From NCBI GenBank assembly GCA_021775615.1, contig JAJFHL010000072.1:1-35337 (forward strand): a stretch of DNA of 35,337 nt, written 5' to 3'. This DNA is from Hyphomicrobiales bacterium. Lineage in GTDB: Bacteria; Pseudomonadota; Alphaproteobacteria; Rhizobiales; JAJFHB01. Positions 15,364 to 23,675 of this stretch are shown piece by piece. A model generated the notes under the pieces. It made no database searches, was not told the origin of the DNA, and worked only from the letters and a program-made list of their open reading frames with translations. Position 1 is the first letter of the stretch; the number at the start of each line of letters is the position of its first letter. The translations under genes were made by a program, and so were the position numbers.

Positions 15364-16437
15364 CTAAAGCGTTTCGTAGCGGAATGCAATTGTTCCCGAT
15401 GTCAGCGCAAAGATCAGCATTGGCAGCCATGCCGCCATCCAGGACGGCAGGAGACCCAGTTCTCCCATCGTCATGGAAATGCCGTCGAACACGAAAAAAG
15501 TGAACCCCAGTCCAATCCCGACGGCGAACAGAATACCCAGTCCTCCGCCGCGCCGGTGGCGACCGGCGAGGGGAATGGCAATAAGAAGCATCAAAACGCC
15601 CGTTAGAGCCAGTGTGGTGCGTTTGTGCAGCCATGTCGTGTAGACGTGGACGGGCCTGATGCCGAAGCCGGCATTGTCGATGAAGTAGTTCAAATCGGCG
15701 TAGGACATTTCTTCTGGATCGCCGGATCGCGTGCCGGCCGCGGCCGGACGCATCCGTCCACTGTAGACCATGCGTTTGACCCGGCTCGGGGGCACGTTGT
15801 TGCGATAATAGATGACCACGCCGGTCATGTGCCAGCGGCCGGAAACCAGCTCCGCTTCTTCCGCCATGATCTGCTCTATCAGGAGCCCGTCGCTGTCGCG
15901 CCTGAAGATCGTGACGCCTGTCAGGGACGTGGCCTGCTGGTTGCTTCCGGTGGCGCGAAGCACATCATTGCCCGAGCGCATCCAGATCGGATCCTTCTCG
16001 CCGACCTTGAGCTGCTTTTCACTGTAATCGCCAATGCCCCATTCATGCAGGATTGGCGACACCGTCGGCACCGCCTTGTCGCTCAGGAAAAAGTTGGCCA
16101 CCCCGAACACCGCGGCGACCGGCAGCAGCATGGCGATCATGCGGAACTGGGAAACGCCGGCGTTCCAGATTGCGACCAGTTCGCTGTGGTGGCTGATCTC
16201 GGTCAGCATCATCAAAGCGGCCAGAAGAAAGCTCAACCCCATGAACGCGGATATGATGCCGGGCAACCGCAGCAGGGCGTAATGGCCGATCGACCAAAGA
16301 TTGTCGTTGTGAAGCGCCAGCACGTCTTCCGAGTAGGTCACCAGATCAAGTGTGACGACAAATGCAGAGATGCCGAACAGGATCATGATGAACCTGACCA
16401 TCAGCATTTTCGAAAGCATGAGGCTGAGTGTCCACAT
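15364..16437 (-). CDS. LptG-like permease, sphingolipid-locus paralogue
   Basis: Inner-membrane permease subunit of the YjgP/YjgQ family, 357 residues. Three N-terminal membrane helices are followed by a periplasmic beta-rich domain (about residues 120-265) and three C-terminal helices, the LptF/LptG architecture. The segment around SELVAIWNAGVSQFRM matches the LptG coupling region. In LPS export, LptF and LptG with LptB2 extract lipid from the inner membrane and pass it to LptC, LptA and LptD. Here the neighbours are sphingolipid genes, with no lptD, pepA or lptC, so a specialised lipid substrate is more likely than LPS. It follows the LptF-like gene by 12 bases. Confidence 0.85.
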   Translation of the reverse strand: MWTLSLMLSKMLMVRFIMILFGISAFVVTLDLVTYSEDVLALHNDNLWSIGHYALLRLPGIISAFMGLSFLLAALMMLTEISHHSELVAIWNAGVSQFRMIAMLLPVAAVFGVANFFLSDKAVPTVSPILHEWGIGDYSEKQLKVGEKDPIWMRSGNDVLRATGSNQQATSLTGVTIFRRDSDGLLIEQIMAEEAELVSGRWHMTGVVIYYRNNVPPSRVKRMVYSGRMRPAAAGTRSGDPEEMSYADLNYFIDNAGFGIRPVHVYTTWLHKRTTLALTGVLMLLIAIPLAGRHRRGGGLGILFAVGIGLGFTFFVFDGISMTMGELGLLPSWMAAWLPMLIFALTSGTIAFRYETL

Positions 16438-16449
16438 CCCACGTGTTTC

Positions 16450-17676
16450 CTAGGGTTGCCGTGTCAGACCGGCCGCCTGGTGCCGGCACCAACGTACGAA
16501 CTCACCCAAACGGTCAAAGATCGGCTCGAGACCGTCGGATCTCAGCGTGAAACATGCCCGGTAGTAGCGCCAGCCCGAAAAAGTGGCGAGCGCCGCGAAA
16601 GGCAGCCAAAGGGCGATGTAGGGTGAAGCGCCCTGCACCCGCACTGCAAGCGCGCCCTGATTGATGATCTCGTTGTAGGCGATCAGCAGAACCAGAGCGA
16701 CCGCAAATCGGTAGGCGCGCTGCCCGCGGCGCCGGCCAAGCGCGAACGGAATGGCCAGTATGGGCAGCAGGAGAATGGTCAAAATACTGACGACGCGGCG
16801 GTGAAGCTCCGCCTGCATGTCCTGTTCTGTCGCGCCCTTGGGCGGGCTGTCCTGATGCTCAATCAGTTCGCCCAGCGTCATCTCGCGTTCATCGTTGCCG
16901 CGGAGGCGGAAGAACACGGCCCTCACCTTGCCGAGAGGGGTGTCAACGCTTTTGAACTCGGCCACCCTGCTCTGGGGCAGCGGTTGTGCGTTGTCCGGTG
17001 CCGGCCAGCCCTGGATCTGCAGCCGATGGACCTTTTGCAGGCGCAGAACCGGCCGCTGCTCGCCTTCAACCTCGATCAGGGCTCCAGTGGTCGCCGATAC
17101 GGTTTCGCTGCCTTTGTCGCCCTTGTCTTCGAAGAGAAATATCCGCTCGAACCTGTTGTCGCGGCGTGACAGCTTGTCGAGGATGAAGGTGCGGGTGCCC
17201 GCCTGCATGAAGACGCCTTCCTCAGCGAGGTAGAAGATTTCGACATTCTTGACGGTATGGACCAGCGCCCGATAGGCGTAGCGCGCATGGGGCTGGACGT
17301 AGCCGAAGATCAGGACACCGGCGAAGGTAAACAGAACCGCAAGGCCGAGCACCGGACGCGACAGCTGGTGCAGGCCGACCCCCGACGCCATGAAGGCGTC
17401 CACCTCGCTTGCCTTGCTCAGTTTGTTGAAGCCGAACAGGAGCCCGATGAAGAGCGATGCCGGCAGCGCGAGGCCAAGATAGTGCGGGACCAGATAGCTC
17501 AGCATCTCGAACACCAGGGTGAAGGAGTTCTTCTTGCCCAGGGTGATGTCGAGAAGGCGCACGAGACGCTCGGAGAGGAGAACCAGGAGGCCGATCGCGA
17601 GCGCCGCCAGCAGCGGGCGGACAATCTGCCGGACCACATAGGCTGAAGAGGTCGACAGCAGGCGGTCCAGAATCAT
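16450..17676 (-). CDS. LptF-like permease, sphingolipid-locus paralogue
   Basis: Partner permease subunit of the YjgP/YjgQ family, 408 residues. The start of the protein (ILDRLLSTSSAYVVRQIV, then LLSERLVRLLDI) and the coupling segment FNKLSKASEVDAFMASG match LptF. A long periplasmic jellyroll domain lies between helices 3 and 4, and the C-terminal helices include LPILAIPFALGRRRGQR. I place the start at 17676, which overlaps the HIT-protein stop in an ATGA and has GGCGG upstream; a GC-rich extension to 17706 is open but not conserved-looking. Together with the LptG-like gene it would form one heterodimer needing an LptB-type ATPase, which is not encoded in this window. Confidence 0.86.
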   Translation of the reverse strand: MILDRLLSTSSAYVVRQIVRPLLAALAIGLLVLLSERLVRLLDITLGKKNSFTLVFEMLSYLVPHYLGLALPASLFIGLLFGFNKLSKASEVDAFMASGVGLHQLSRPVLGLAVLFTFAGVLIFGYVQPHARYAYRALVHTVKNVEIFYLAEEGVFMQAGTRTFILDKLSRRDNRFERIFLFEDKGDKGSETVSATTGALIEVEGEQRPVLRLQKVHRLQIQGWPAPDNAQPLPQSRVAEFKSVDTPLGKVRAVFFRLRGNDEREMTLGELIEHQDSPPKGATEQDMQAELHRRVVSILTILLLPILAIPFALGRRRGQRAYRFAVALVLLIAYNEIINQGALAVRVQGASPYIALWLPFAALATFSGWRYYRACFTLRSDGLEPIFDRLGEFVRWCRHQAAGLTRQP

Positions 17677-18128
17677 TCGGCACCGCCAGTGCTCGAACCG
17701 GGCCATATGTCAGCAAGGGCTTTCACCAGGGCGTCTCTCGCCGGCTCATCGAGGCTGACCGCAAAGCCAAGATCAGGCACCGCGGGCCATCCGGGGTCAG
17801 GAAACTGCGTGCCCCCGAACTCCTGAGGCTCGTCATATCTGGGAAGCACATGGAAGTGCACGTCGCGGTCCACCATCATGAGCATCAGGTAGTTGATCTT
17901 GCCATAAGGGCGGAAGGAAGACAGCGTGGTCTCGATATCACGGGTCGCTTCGGCCAGTTCGGCGAATGCGCCGGCTGAGATGTCGGAAAACGCCTCGGCT
18001 TCGTCCTTGCAAACCAGGACCAGCGCGGCCAGCGTGGCCTGCGCCGGACGCAGCAGAACGCACCAATGTCGGTAGTCCCGGATCAGGGTCGCGGGATACC
18101 CGAATTTCGTCATCGTCGGATTTGGCAT
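17673..18128 (-). CDS. HIT-family nucleotide hydrolase/transferase-like protein
   Basis: Small cytoplasmic HIT-fold protein of 151 residues. The triad segment reads DVHFHVLPRY: the first His of the usual HxHxH is Asp, while the catalytic middle His and the last His remain, a variant I associate with this proteobacterial HIT subgroup. Other family features are the N-terminal hydrophobic RHWCVLLRPAQ and INYLMLMMVD. HIT proteins act on nucleoside monophosphate esters or transfer nucleotidyl groups, so a role around CDP-activated head-group donors is possible but not shown. It lies 58 bases after the metallophosphoesterase gene and overlaps the LptF-like start by four bases. Confidence 0.82.
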   Translation of the reverse strand: MPNPTMTKFGYPATLIRDYRHWCVLLRPAQATLAALVLVCKDEAEAFSDISAGAFAELAEATRDIETTLSSFRPYGKINYLMLMMVDRDVHFHVLPRYDEPQEFGGTQFPDPGWPAVPDLGFAVSLDEPARDALVKALADIWPGSSTGGAE

Positions 18129-18186
18129 ATGAATACTCTTAGGCCGGATTCAGGAGCGGCACAACATCCGGCGTGATCGCGGAAAT

Positions 18187-19107
18187 TCAAAACTTGGCCG
18201 GGGCCGTAAAGGTCGTTTCGCCGGCAGGAGTGAAGGAGCGGCCATCCGCCGCCAGTCCGCGCACGGTTACCCGGCATCGCCATTCGCCGCCATCGCGTTC
18301 GATGTCGTAGAGATTGTACTGCGCCGCGGGCCGATGGCCTCCCTGGCAGCCCGACGCCGACGGCACGCCGTAAATGTGTGTCACGCCCCGCCGCGTGGTC
18401 AGCGTTTCGTGCATGTCACGGTGATTGTGCCCATGCAGAACAAGTTCGGCGCCGTTGCGCTCCAATATTCCGGCGAGTTCGGTGGCATCCCTCAGGCCTT
18501 TTCTGCGGGACGCCTGGTGGGCCAGCGGCGGATGGTGGATCAGCACGACCCTGAAGTATCCTTCCGCGCCCAGGGTCGCCAGAGCCTTGTCGAGGGCGGT
18601 CCGCTGCTCCTCTCCGAGCCTTCCGCTGGCCAGCAGCGGCGGCATGGGAACGCCCGTGGACAGGCCAATAATTGCGATGCCTCCGGCGATGCGGATATAG
18701 GGAAAGCGCTCCCCCGGAGCCACGTGCGCCGCGCCCAGGGTGTCCGAGCGCATGTAGTCAGACCACACCCCAAGCGTCTCGTCCCACGGCATTGCGACAT
18801 AGGCATCGTGATTGCCCGGCACCACGGAGACGTGTTCACCCGAGCCGATGGTCCTGAGCCACTCAAGCGCGTTTTCGAACTCCGGCCGCAAGGAGATGTT
18901 CACCAGATCTCCGGTGACCGCAACGTGGTCGGGTTGCTGGTCCTTGAGATCCTTTACCAGCAGGTCCGCGACGGTGCGCAGATGGAAGGATTTGCGCCGC
19001 CGATGCCAGTTGAAAAAGCCCAGAAGCCGCTTGTTCATCAGCTGAACGGCGCGCACCGGCGGCATCGGACCAAGATGCGGATCAGAAAGATGGGCAAGCC
19101 TTATCAT
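18187..19107 (-). CDS. Calcineurin-like metallophosphoesterase
   Basis: Binuclear metal phosphoesterase of 306 residues. All metal-binding motifs are visible: DPHLG near residue 9, GDLVN, GNHD, HHPP and HGHNH. Substrate is unknown. Members of this family include nucleotide-sugar or CDP-diacylglycerol-type pyrophosphatases and cyclic-nucleotide esterases. As the first gene of the operon that runs through HIT, LptF/G-like, CDP-alcohol transferase and lipid kinase genes, it is a candidate for cleaving or trimming an activated head-group intermediate. It is divergent from the cytidylyltransferase-like gene, with about 100 bases between start codons that must hold both promoters. Confidence 0.86.
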   Translation of the reverse strand: MIRLAHLSDPHLGPMPPVRAVQLMNKRLLGFFNWHRRRKSFHLRTVADLLVKDLKDQQPDHVAVTGDLVNISLRPEFENALEWLRTIGSGEHVSVVPGNHDAYVAMPWDETLGVWSDYMRSDTLGAAHVAPGERFPYIRIAGGIAIIGLSTGVPMPPLLASGRLGEEQRTALDKALATLGAEGYFRVVLIHHPPLAHQASRRKGLRDATELAGILERNGAELVLHGHNHRDMHETLTTRRGVTHIYGVPSASGCQGGHRPAAQYNLYDIERDGGEWRCRVTVRGLAADGRSFTPAGETTFTAPAKF

Positions 19108-19206
19108 GCAATGTGACGCTGCGACCGGCGGGAGTTGACTTGGGAATCCCCAAGTGTCATTGAGAGGCCGTTTCTATCAAGGTTTGTTGGAAAAGGTCAT
19201 CATAAA

Positions 19207-19938
19207 GTGAAAGTGCTGATCCTCGGCGCGGGCCAGGGCAAACGGCTGTTGCCGTTGACCGAAGAGGTGCCCAAGGCACTCCTGGACATCCACGGGCGTA
19301 CCCTTGTCGAGCGGCAGATTGATGCGTTTGCGGCGTGCGGCATCAAGGAATTCGTGGTCATCACCGGCTACAACAGCACGATGATGGAAAACCATCTCAA
19401 GGAAATCGAAAGCCGCAATCCGGGCATTGAAATTCGTACTGTGTACAATCCGTTTTACCCCGTTGCCGACAATCTGGCGAGTTGCTGGATGGCGCGCGAT
19501 GAGATGGACGGAGAGTTCATCCAGGTCAACGGTGACAATCTGTTCCGCTCGGCCATGATCGAGGATCTGCTGAAGGCGCCGGAAGCGCCGGTCATCGTCG
19601 CGATCAACCAGAAAGACCAGTATGACAACGACGACATGAAGGTCATGCTGGACGGGGAGCGTCTGACGGAGGTCGGCAAAACGCTGCCCCTTGAAGCGGT
19701 CACCGCCGAGGCCATCGGTATCTACCATTTTCGTGGCGAGGGCTCGCGGCTCTATCGTGAGGTCCTTGAAAAGGCCATGCTCGAGCCGTCGGGGCTGAAA
19801 CAGTGGTTCCCCTCGGCCGTCGGCACCCTTGCCAAGCTGACTGATGTCAAGGTCTGCGCCGTCACCGGCCATGAATGGTGCGAGGTCGATTTTCCGGTCG
19901 ACCTGCAACACGCACGGCATCTGGTTGCCGGCTGGTAA
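19207..19938 (+). CDS. Sugar-phosphate/phospho-alcohol nucleotidyltransferase (CpgD-like)
   Basis: RmlA-type nucleotidyltransferase of 243 residues from a GTG at 19207, just before the motif LILGAGQGKRLLPLT (conserved Gly-rich loop, then Lys23 in VPKALLDI). A GDN metal-binding motif lies in QVNGDNLF, and a C-terminal VDFPVDL follows. A longer TTG-initiated frame from 19135 is open but the extra residues look non-conserved. Such enzymes make CDP-alcohols such as CDP-choline from phosphocholine. The Caulobacter sphingolipid pathway uses a phosphoglycerate cytidylyltransferase (CpgD), and this gene is a good positional candidate. It would supply the CDP-activated donor for the CDP-alcohol transferase. 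It is transcribed opposite to the flanking operons. Confidence 0.8.
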   Translation: MKVLILGAGQGKRLLPLTEEVPKALLDIHGRTLVERQIDAFAACGIKEFVVITGYNSTMMENHLKEIESRNPGIEIRTVYNPFYPVADNLASCWMARDEMDGEFIQVNGDNLFRSAMIEDLLKAPEAPVIVAINQKDQYDNDDMKVMLDGERLTEVGKTLPLEAVTAEAIGIYHFRGEGSRLYREVLEKAMLEPSGLKQWFPSAVGTLAKLTDVKVCAVTGHEWCEVDFPVDLQHARHLVAGW

Positions 19939-19953
19939 GGCGCGATTGTCTCT

Positions 19954-20763
19954 TCAGGCCTGATCACCGCCGTCACGATCCGCGAAAATGCGCTCGACGA
20001 GTTCCAGGTCGGCCGGCTTGTCGACGTCGATGGCGGCCTCTGCGAGCGGCATGACGATGGGGCAGGCGGTGACGCCGAGACGTTTTGACCCCACCTCAAA
20101 CGCCTTTACCAGGCTGGCCCGCCCGGTCAGATAGAGCAGCAGCGCAACCACGCCGAATGCGCCGATGAGGCGCCAGGGCTGCTTGCGGTCCCGTTCGACA
20201 CGCTGCCAGAAGTCAACCGCGTTCAAGGCCGCGGCGGTGTTGAAGGTGAAGAGATTGCAACCTGAATACCGCCCATCGGCAAATTTCAGAAACGTCCGCG
20301 TCGCACCGGGATAGGCGCTCAGAATGGTTTCAGCTTCTGCAAGTCCGGCCGTCAGATCGGCGCCTGTCCGGCGTGACCGTGTACAGAAATCATTGACCAT
20401 GTCGGGCGTCAGCAGAGCATGGTCGGCGGTCGTGACCAGAACCGGGAATTCCAGGCTGCCGGAGCGCAGGGCCTGGCCGACGCTTGAACTTGCCCGCTCG
20501 GCGCTTGCCATGGTCTCGATGGGGGCACGCTTGCGCAGTTCCGCAAGACCCGCCGCTCCAGCGATAATGGCGGGATCTTCAATGGAGATGAATATGCGGC
20601 CGATCGACTTGGCGGCCGCAAGGGCGCCGAGCACCCGCATCAGCATGGGCACGCCGGCCACAGGCAACAGACATTTGTGGCTCGCACCCGAAGCCTTCGC
20701 CATCGGATCGTCCGCGCCGCGTCCCGCCGCCAGAACCAGGGCATCGAACGTCCGGGCGCTCAT
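19954..20763 (-). CDS. MobA-like NTP transferase
   Basis: GT-A-fold nucleotidyltransferase of 269 residues. The N-terminal loop LVLAAGRGADDPM is followed by the conserved Lys in SHKCLLPVAG; the metal site appears as VTTADHALL, and AAIDVDKPADLELVE closes the domain. Residues about 195-215 form an unusually hydrophobic helix (IGAFGVVALLLYL), perhaps membrane-interacting. The ATG overlaps the stop of the ceramide-synthase candidate in an ATGA (20760-20763). It is the last gene of the hydroxylase-ABC-acyltransferase operon and converges with the other nucleotidyltransferase gene. Its substrate is unknown; a second activated head-group component is the natural guess from context. Confidence 0.83.
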   Translation of the reverse strand: MSARTFDALVLAAGRGADDPMAKASGASHKCLLPVAGVPMLMRVLGALAAAKSIGRIFISIEDPAIIAGAAGLAELRKRAPIETMASAERASSSVGQALRSGSLEFPVLVTTADHALLTPDMVNDFCTRSRRTGADLTAGLAEAETILSAYPGATRTFLKFADGRYSGCNLFTFNTAAALNAVDFWQRVERDRKQPWRLIGAFGVVALLLYLTGRASLVKAFEVGSKRLGVTACPIVMPLAEAAIDVDKPADLELVERIFADRDGGDQA

Positions 20764-21929
20764 CCTGGCTGCGGCCCGGAGATCTCTCTCTCGTATATGC
20801 GGTAGGTCTTGTAGTGGGTTGCGCCGGTAAATTTGGCAAGGTTGAGCATTGCCTCATTGTCATCGAGCACCCAGGAGAGCTCGCCCCAGGTCGAACCCCG
20901 GTCGCGGTGGAAGCTGCGGATGGGATCTATGACGGCGGCGGCAAGCGCGGCGCCGATGACCCCCGACTGATACTTCTTGCGCACCCCCATCAGCGGCAGG
21001 CGAACCGAGTTCGGCTGCCGCAACTTGATGCGCCACAGTATCTTCGCCCAGCCGAACGGCAGCAGCTTGCCGCCGAGATCGGCGATCGCCTCATTGACAT
21101 TGGGCAGGGTGACGGCGACCGCCACCGGTTCTCCGTTATAGGTGGCGATGGCGCCATACTCGTCGCGGATCAGCAGCTTGAGGTTGGCGCCCAGGGCCTT
21201 CACCTCGCGATCGGTCATCGGTACGAAGCCCCAGTTGTCGGCCCAGGCTTCGTTGAAGATGTCGATCAGGATGTCGAGATCCTCGTTCAGTTTTGATATT
21301 CGGAACGGGCGGACTTCCAGTTCGCCCGACTTCTTGGCGCGCTCGACCATAGTGGCAAGTGAACGGGGCAGCTCAAGCTCGCGGCCGTACTCGAAGGCCA
21401 GCAGGTCCTTGATACCGGAAAACCCGGCCTGCTCCAGACGTTCGGCGTAATAGGGCGGTGCGTAGTTCATCATCAGCGCGGGCGGTGAATCGTATCCCTC
21501 GACCAGCAGCCCGCACTCGTCGTTGATGGAGAAGCTGAACGGGCCGATCATCCGCTTCATGCCATGGCCGGCCAGCCAGTCCGCCGCGCATCCGAGAAGC
21601 CTTGAGAAAACCTCTTCGTCATCGATCGATTCGAGGAAGCCGAAATGGCCGGTTTGGTCGCCATAGCGGTCAAGGTAGAGCTCGCATATCTGGGCGGAAA
21701 TCCGGCCGACCGGCCGGCCGTTCCTGGTTGCCGTCCACAGGGCGACCTTGGCGTGGTCAAAATAGGGGTTCTTTTTCGGGTCGAAATGTTCGCGCCGATC
21801 CATGTATAGCGGCGCAATCCAGTTCGGATCTTCCTTGTAGAGTTCGAAGGGCACGTTGATGAACGCTTCGCGCCCGGCCTTCGCGTCGGCCTCCTGGAGC
21901 TGGATCTCGATCTGGGCGGCTGGCGCCAT
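20760..21929 (-). CDS. bcerS: GNAT-like N-acyltransferase, bacterial ceramide synthase candidate
   Basis: Protein of 389 residues in the large GNAT-related family that begins with a motif like FINVPFELYKEDPNWIAPL followed by RREHFDPKKNPYF. A second GNAT-like half (about 200-370) includes DIFNEAWADNWGFVPMT and the hydrophobic acceptor region. In Caulobacter, the acyltransferase of this kind in the sphingolipid cluster is the bacterial ceramide synthase, which N-acylates the long-chain base. I assign this role by family resemblance recalled from memory and by location. It follows the ABC exporter by 21 bases and overlaps the next gene. Members of the family also occur in bacteria without sphingolipids, so this is not certain. 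Confidence 0.78.
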   Translation of the reverse strand: MAPAAQIEIQLQEADAKAGREAFINVPFELYKEDPNWIAPLYMDRREHFDPKKNPYFDHAKVALWTATRNGRPVGRISAQICELYLDRYGDQTGHFGFLESIDDEEVFSRLLGCAADWLAGHGMKRMIGPFSFSINDECGLLVEGYDSPPALMMNYAPPYYAERLEQAGFSGIKDLLAFEYGRELELPRSLATMVERAKKSGELEVRPFRISKLNEDLDILIDIFNEAWADNWGFVPMTDREVKALGANLKLLIRDEYGAIATYNGEPVAVAVTLPNVNEAIADLGGKLLPFGWAKILWRIKLRQPNSVRLPLMGVRKKYQSGVIGAALAAAVIDPIRSFHRDRGSTWGELSWVLDDNEAMLNLAKFTGATHYKTYRIYEREISGPQPG

Positions 21930-21950
21930 GGGGCTGTCTATCCGGTTCGG

Positions 21951-23666
21951 TCAAACGGCTTCGGGCATGGAGTGCGATTTGTCGGTCTTGGACAGACTGC
22001 CGTAATCGAGCCTGTAGAGCTGCGTGGCAACGTCGGTCCAGGCCGGCCGATGGGTGATCGCGATGATGGTGTAATCGCCAGCCAGGTTCTGGACGTTGCG
22101 GCAGATTTCCGCTTCCGTGTTGGGATCGAGCGCGCTTGTCACTTCATCGAGAATCAGCAGCTTGGGTTTGGTAACAAGGGCGCGGGCGAGGGCGACCCGC
22201 TGGCGCTGGCCGCCGGAGAATTTCATGCCGCGCTCGCCGACGACGGTCATCAGGCCTTCCGGCAATGATGAGACGAAATCCCAGGCGTCGGCTTTCATCA
22301 GTGCGTCGCGGGCATCGTCTTCCGTCAGGCCTTCATCGCCCAGGGTCACATTGAGCAGAACCGTATCATGCAGCAGGGCAAGTTCCTGTGGAACGTAACC
22401 GATCATCCGTCGCCACTGCCCGAGGTCGATTTCGCGCAGCGGCACACCGTCGATCAGAACCCGGCCGGTATCGGGTGAATACAAACCCGTCAGCAGGTCG
22501 ATCAGCGTTGTCTTGCCCGAACCGGAAGGCCCCTGAAGCACCGTTATTTCACCGATCGGAACATCGAGCGTTACATCGCGAATGACGGGCACGTCGCTAT
22601 AGGCAAAGCTCACACCCTCGAAGCGGCATCCCTGGTTCAGGGTCGGGGTCTTGCTGCCGGGATTTTCTTCGCGCTGATCGGCAACGGTGTCGATCAGGTC
22701 GTTCAGGCGGATATAGGCGCTTTCAAGTTCGGCCGAGCGCTGGAGAAACTGCTGCGCCTTACCGACGATGCCGACCACATTGTAGAACAGGGCGCTCATG
22801 ACAATGAGTTCGGGGATAGGGATCTTATAGACCAGGGCAACATAGACACCGACGCCGGCGGCGTTGAACAGGATCAACTCCTTGCCGTAGGTCATCGCCT
22901 GCGCCGCAATCACCTGGCGCCGGATGGACTTGTTGAGAAAGTGGATCTTCTTGGTGAACAGCGCCGCGAAGGCGGTCTGCCTGCCCATGGTTTTGAGCGG
23001 CTTGATGTTGTTGAGGGCGTCGGCGACATAGGTGACAAGGTCGGAGGTGCGGTCGGTCTGCTTGTAGCCTGACTTGCGCGAAACCTTGGTCAGCGAGCTG
23101 AGAATCATCACCATCAGGGCGCCGGCGCCAAGTCCGGCCAGCGCCAGCATGGGCGATATCGCCGTGGCGACGAGAACATAGATTACCGCCAGTATGCACA
23201 CGGACAGGAATTTGGCCGCGGTCTGATAGGCCGACGCGGCGCGTGTTGCGTCATTGGATATGGTGTTGGTGATGCGCCCGACCCGCTGCTCGGTGAAGTA
23301 GCTCCAGCGCACGGCGAGGAGGTTCTCGATCAGGCGTGCGCGCAGGTGGGTGGCGACATGCGCCATCGAATAGCCAACATAAGACAGGGCGAAGAATGAC
23401 AGGATCGCCTTGGCGCTCAGCCCGCCAATCAGCAGGACGATCAGCGTGGTCATCGTCGGCGGCAGACCGATCGACTCGATCCCATCAAGGAACATCTGAT
23501 TGTAGGGCGAAGAGTTCTCGCTTGCGCCTCCGGTCAGGTGGGTGATCGTCGGCAGAAGCGAACTCAGGCCGATGCCTTCGGCGATGCCGGCGAGCACCAG
23601 GCATGCCAGAACCAGCCACGGTCTCGTCTGTTCGGCGCGAAAAAATATTCTGAGAACGTTGAGCAT
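21951..23666 (-). CDS. MsbA-like ABC exporter (fused membrane and ATPase domains)
   Basis: Half-transporter of 571 residues that works as a homodimer. Six membrane helices occupy about residues 15-310, including the helix around LVLACLVLAGIAEGIGLSSLL. The ATPase domain has Walker A GPSGSGKTT (about 379-387), signature FSGGQRQRVALARAL, and Walker B LLILDEVTSALD. Lipid flippases and peptide or drug exporters share this form. Inside a ceramide-modification operon it is a candidate flippase for a sphingolipid or its precursor. I use the ATG at 23666; a TTG at 23672 is also in frame. The hydroxylase gene ends nine bases upstream and the acyltransferase follows by 21 bases. Confidence 0.9.
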   Translation of the reverse strand: MLNVLRIFFRAEQTRPWLVLACLVLAGIAEGIGLSSLLPTITHLTGGASENSSPYNQMFLDGIESIGLPPTMTTLIVLLIGGLSAKAILSFFALSYVGYSMAHVATHLRARLIENLLAVRWSYFTEQRVGRITNTISNDATRAASAYQTAAKFLSVCILAVIYVLVATAISPMLALAGLGAGALMVMILSSLTKVSRKSGYKQTDRTSDLVTYVADALNNIKPLKTMGRQTAFAALFTKKIHFLNKSIRRQVIAAQAMTYGKELILFNAAGVGVYVALVYKIPIPELIVMSALFYNVVGIVGKAQQFLQRSAELESAYIRLNDLIDTVADQREENPGSKTPTLNQGCRFEGVSFAYSDVPVIRDVTLDVPIGEITVLQGPSGSGKTTLIDLLTGLYSPDTGRVLIDGVPLREIDLGQWRRMIGYVPQELALLHDTVLLNVTLGDEGLTEDDARDALMKADAWDFVSSLPEGLMTVVGERGMKFSGGQRQRVALARALVTKPKLLILDEVTSALDPNTEAEICRNVQNLAGDYTIIAITHRPAWTDVATQLYRLDYGSLSKTDKSHSMPEAV

Positions 23667-23675
23667 TCCCAATCG

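Noticed and set aside
15364-17676. Calling the permease pair the main LPS lptF/lptG
   Set aside because: None of the usual LPS-transport or outer-membrane assembly neighbours is present and all neighbours are lipid head-group genes; kept as LptF/G-like without a symbol.
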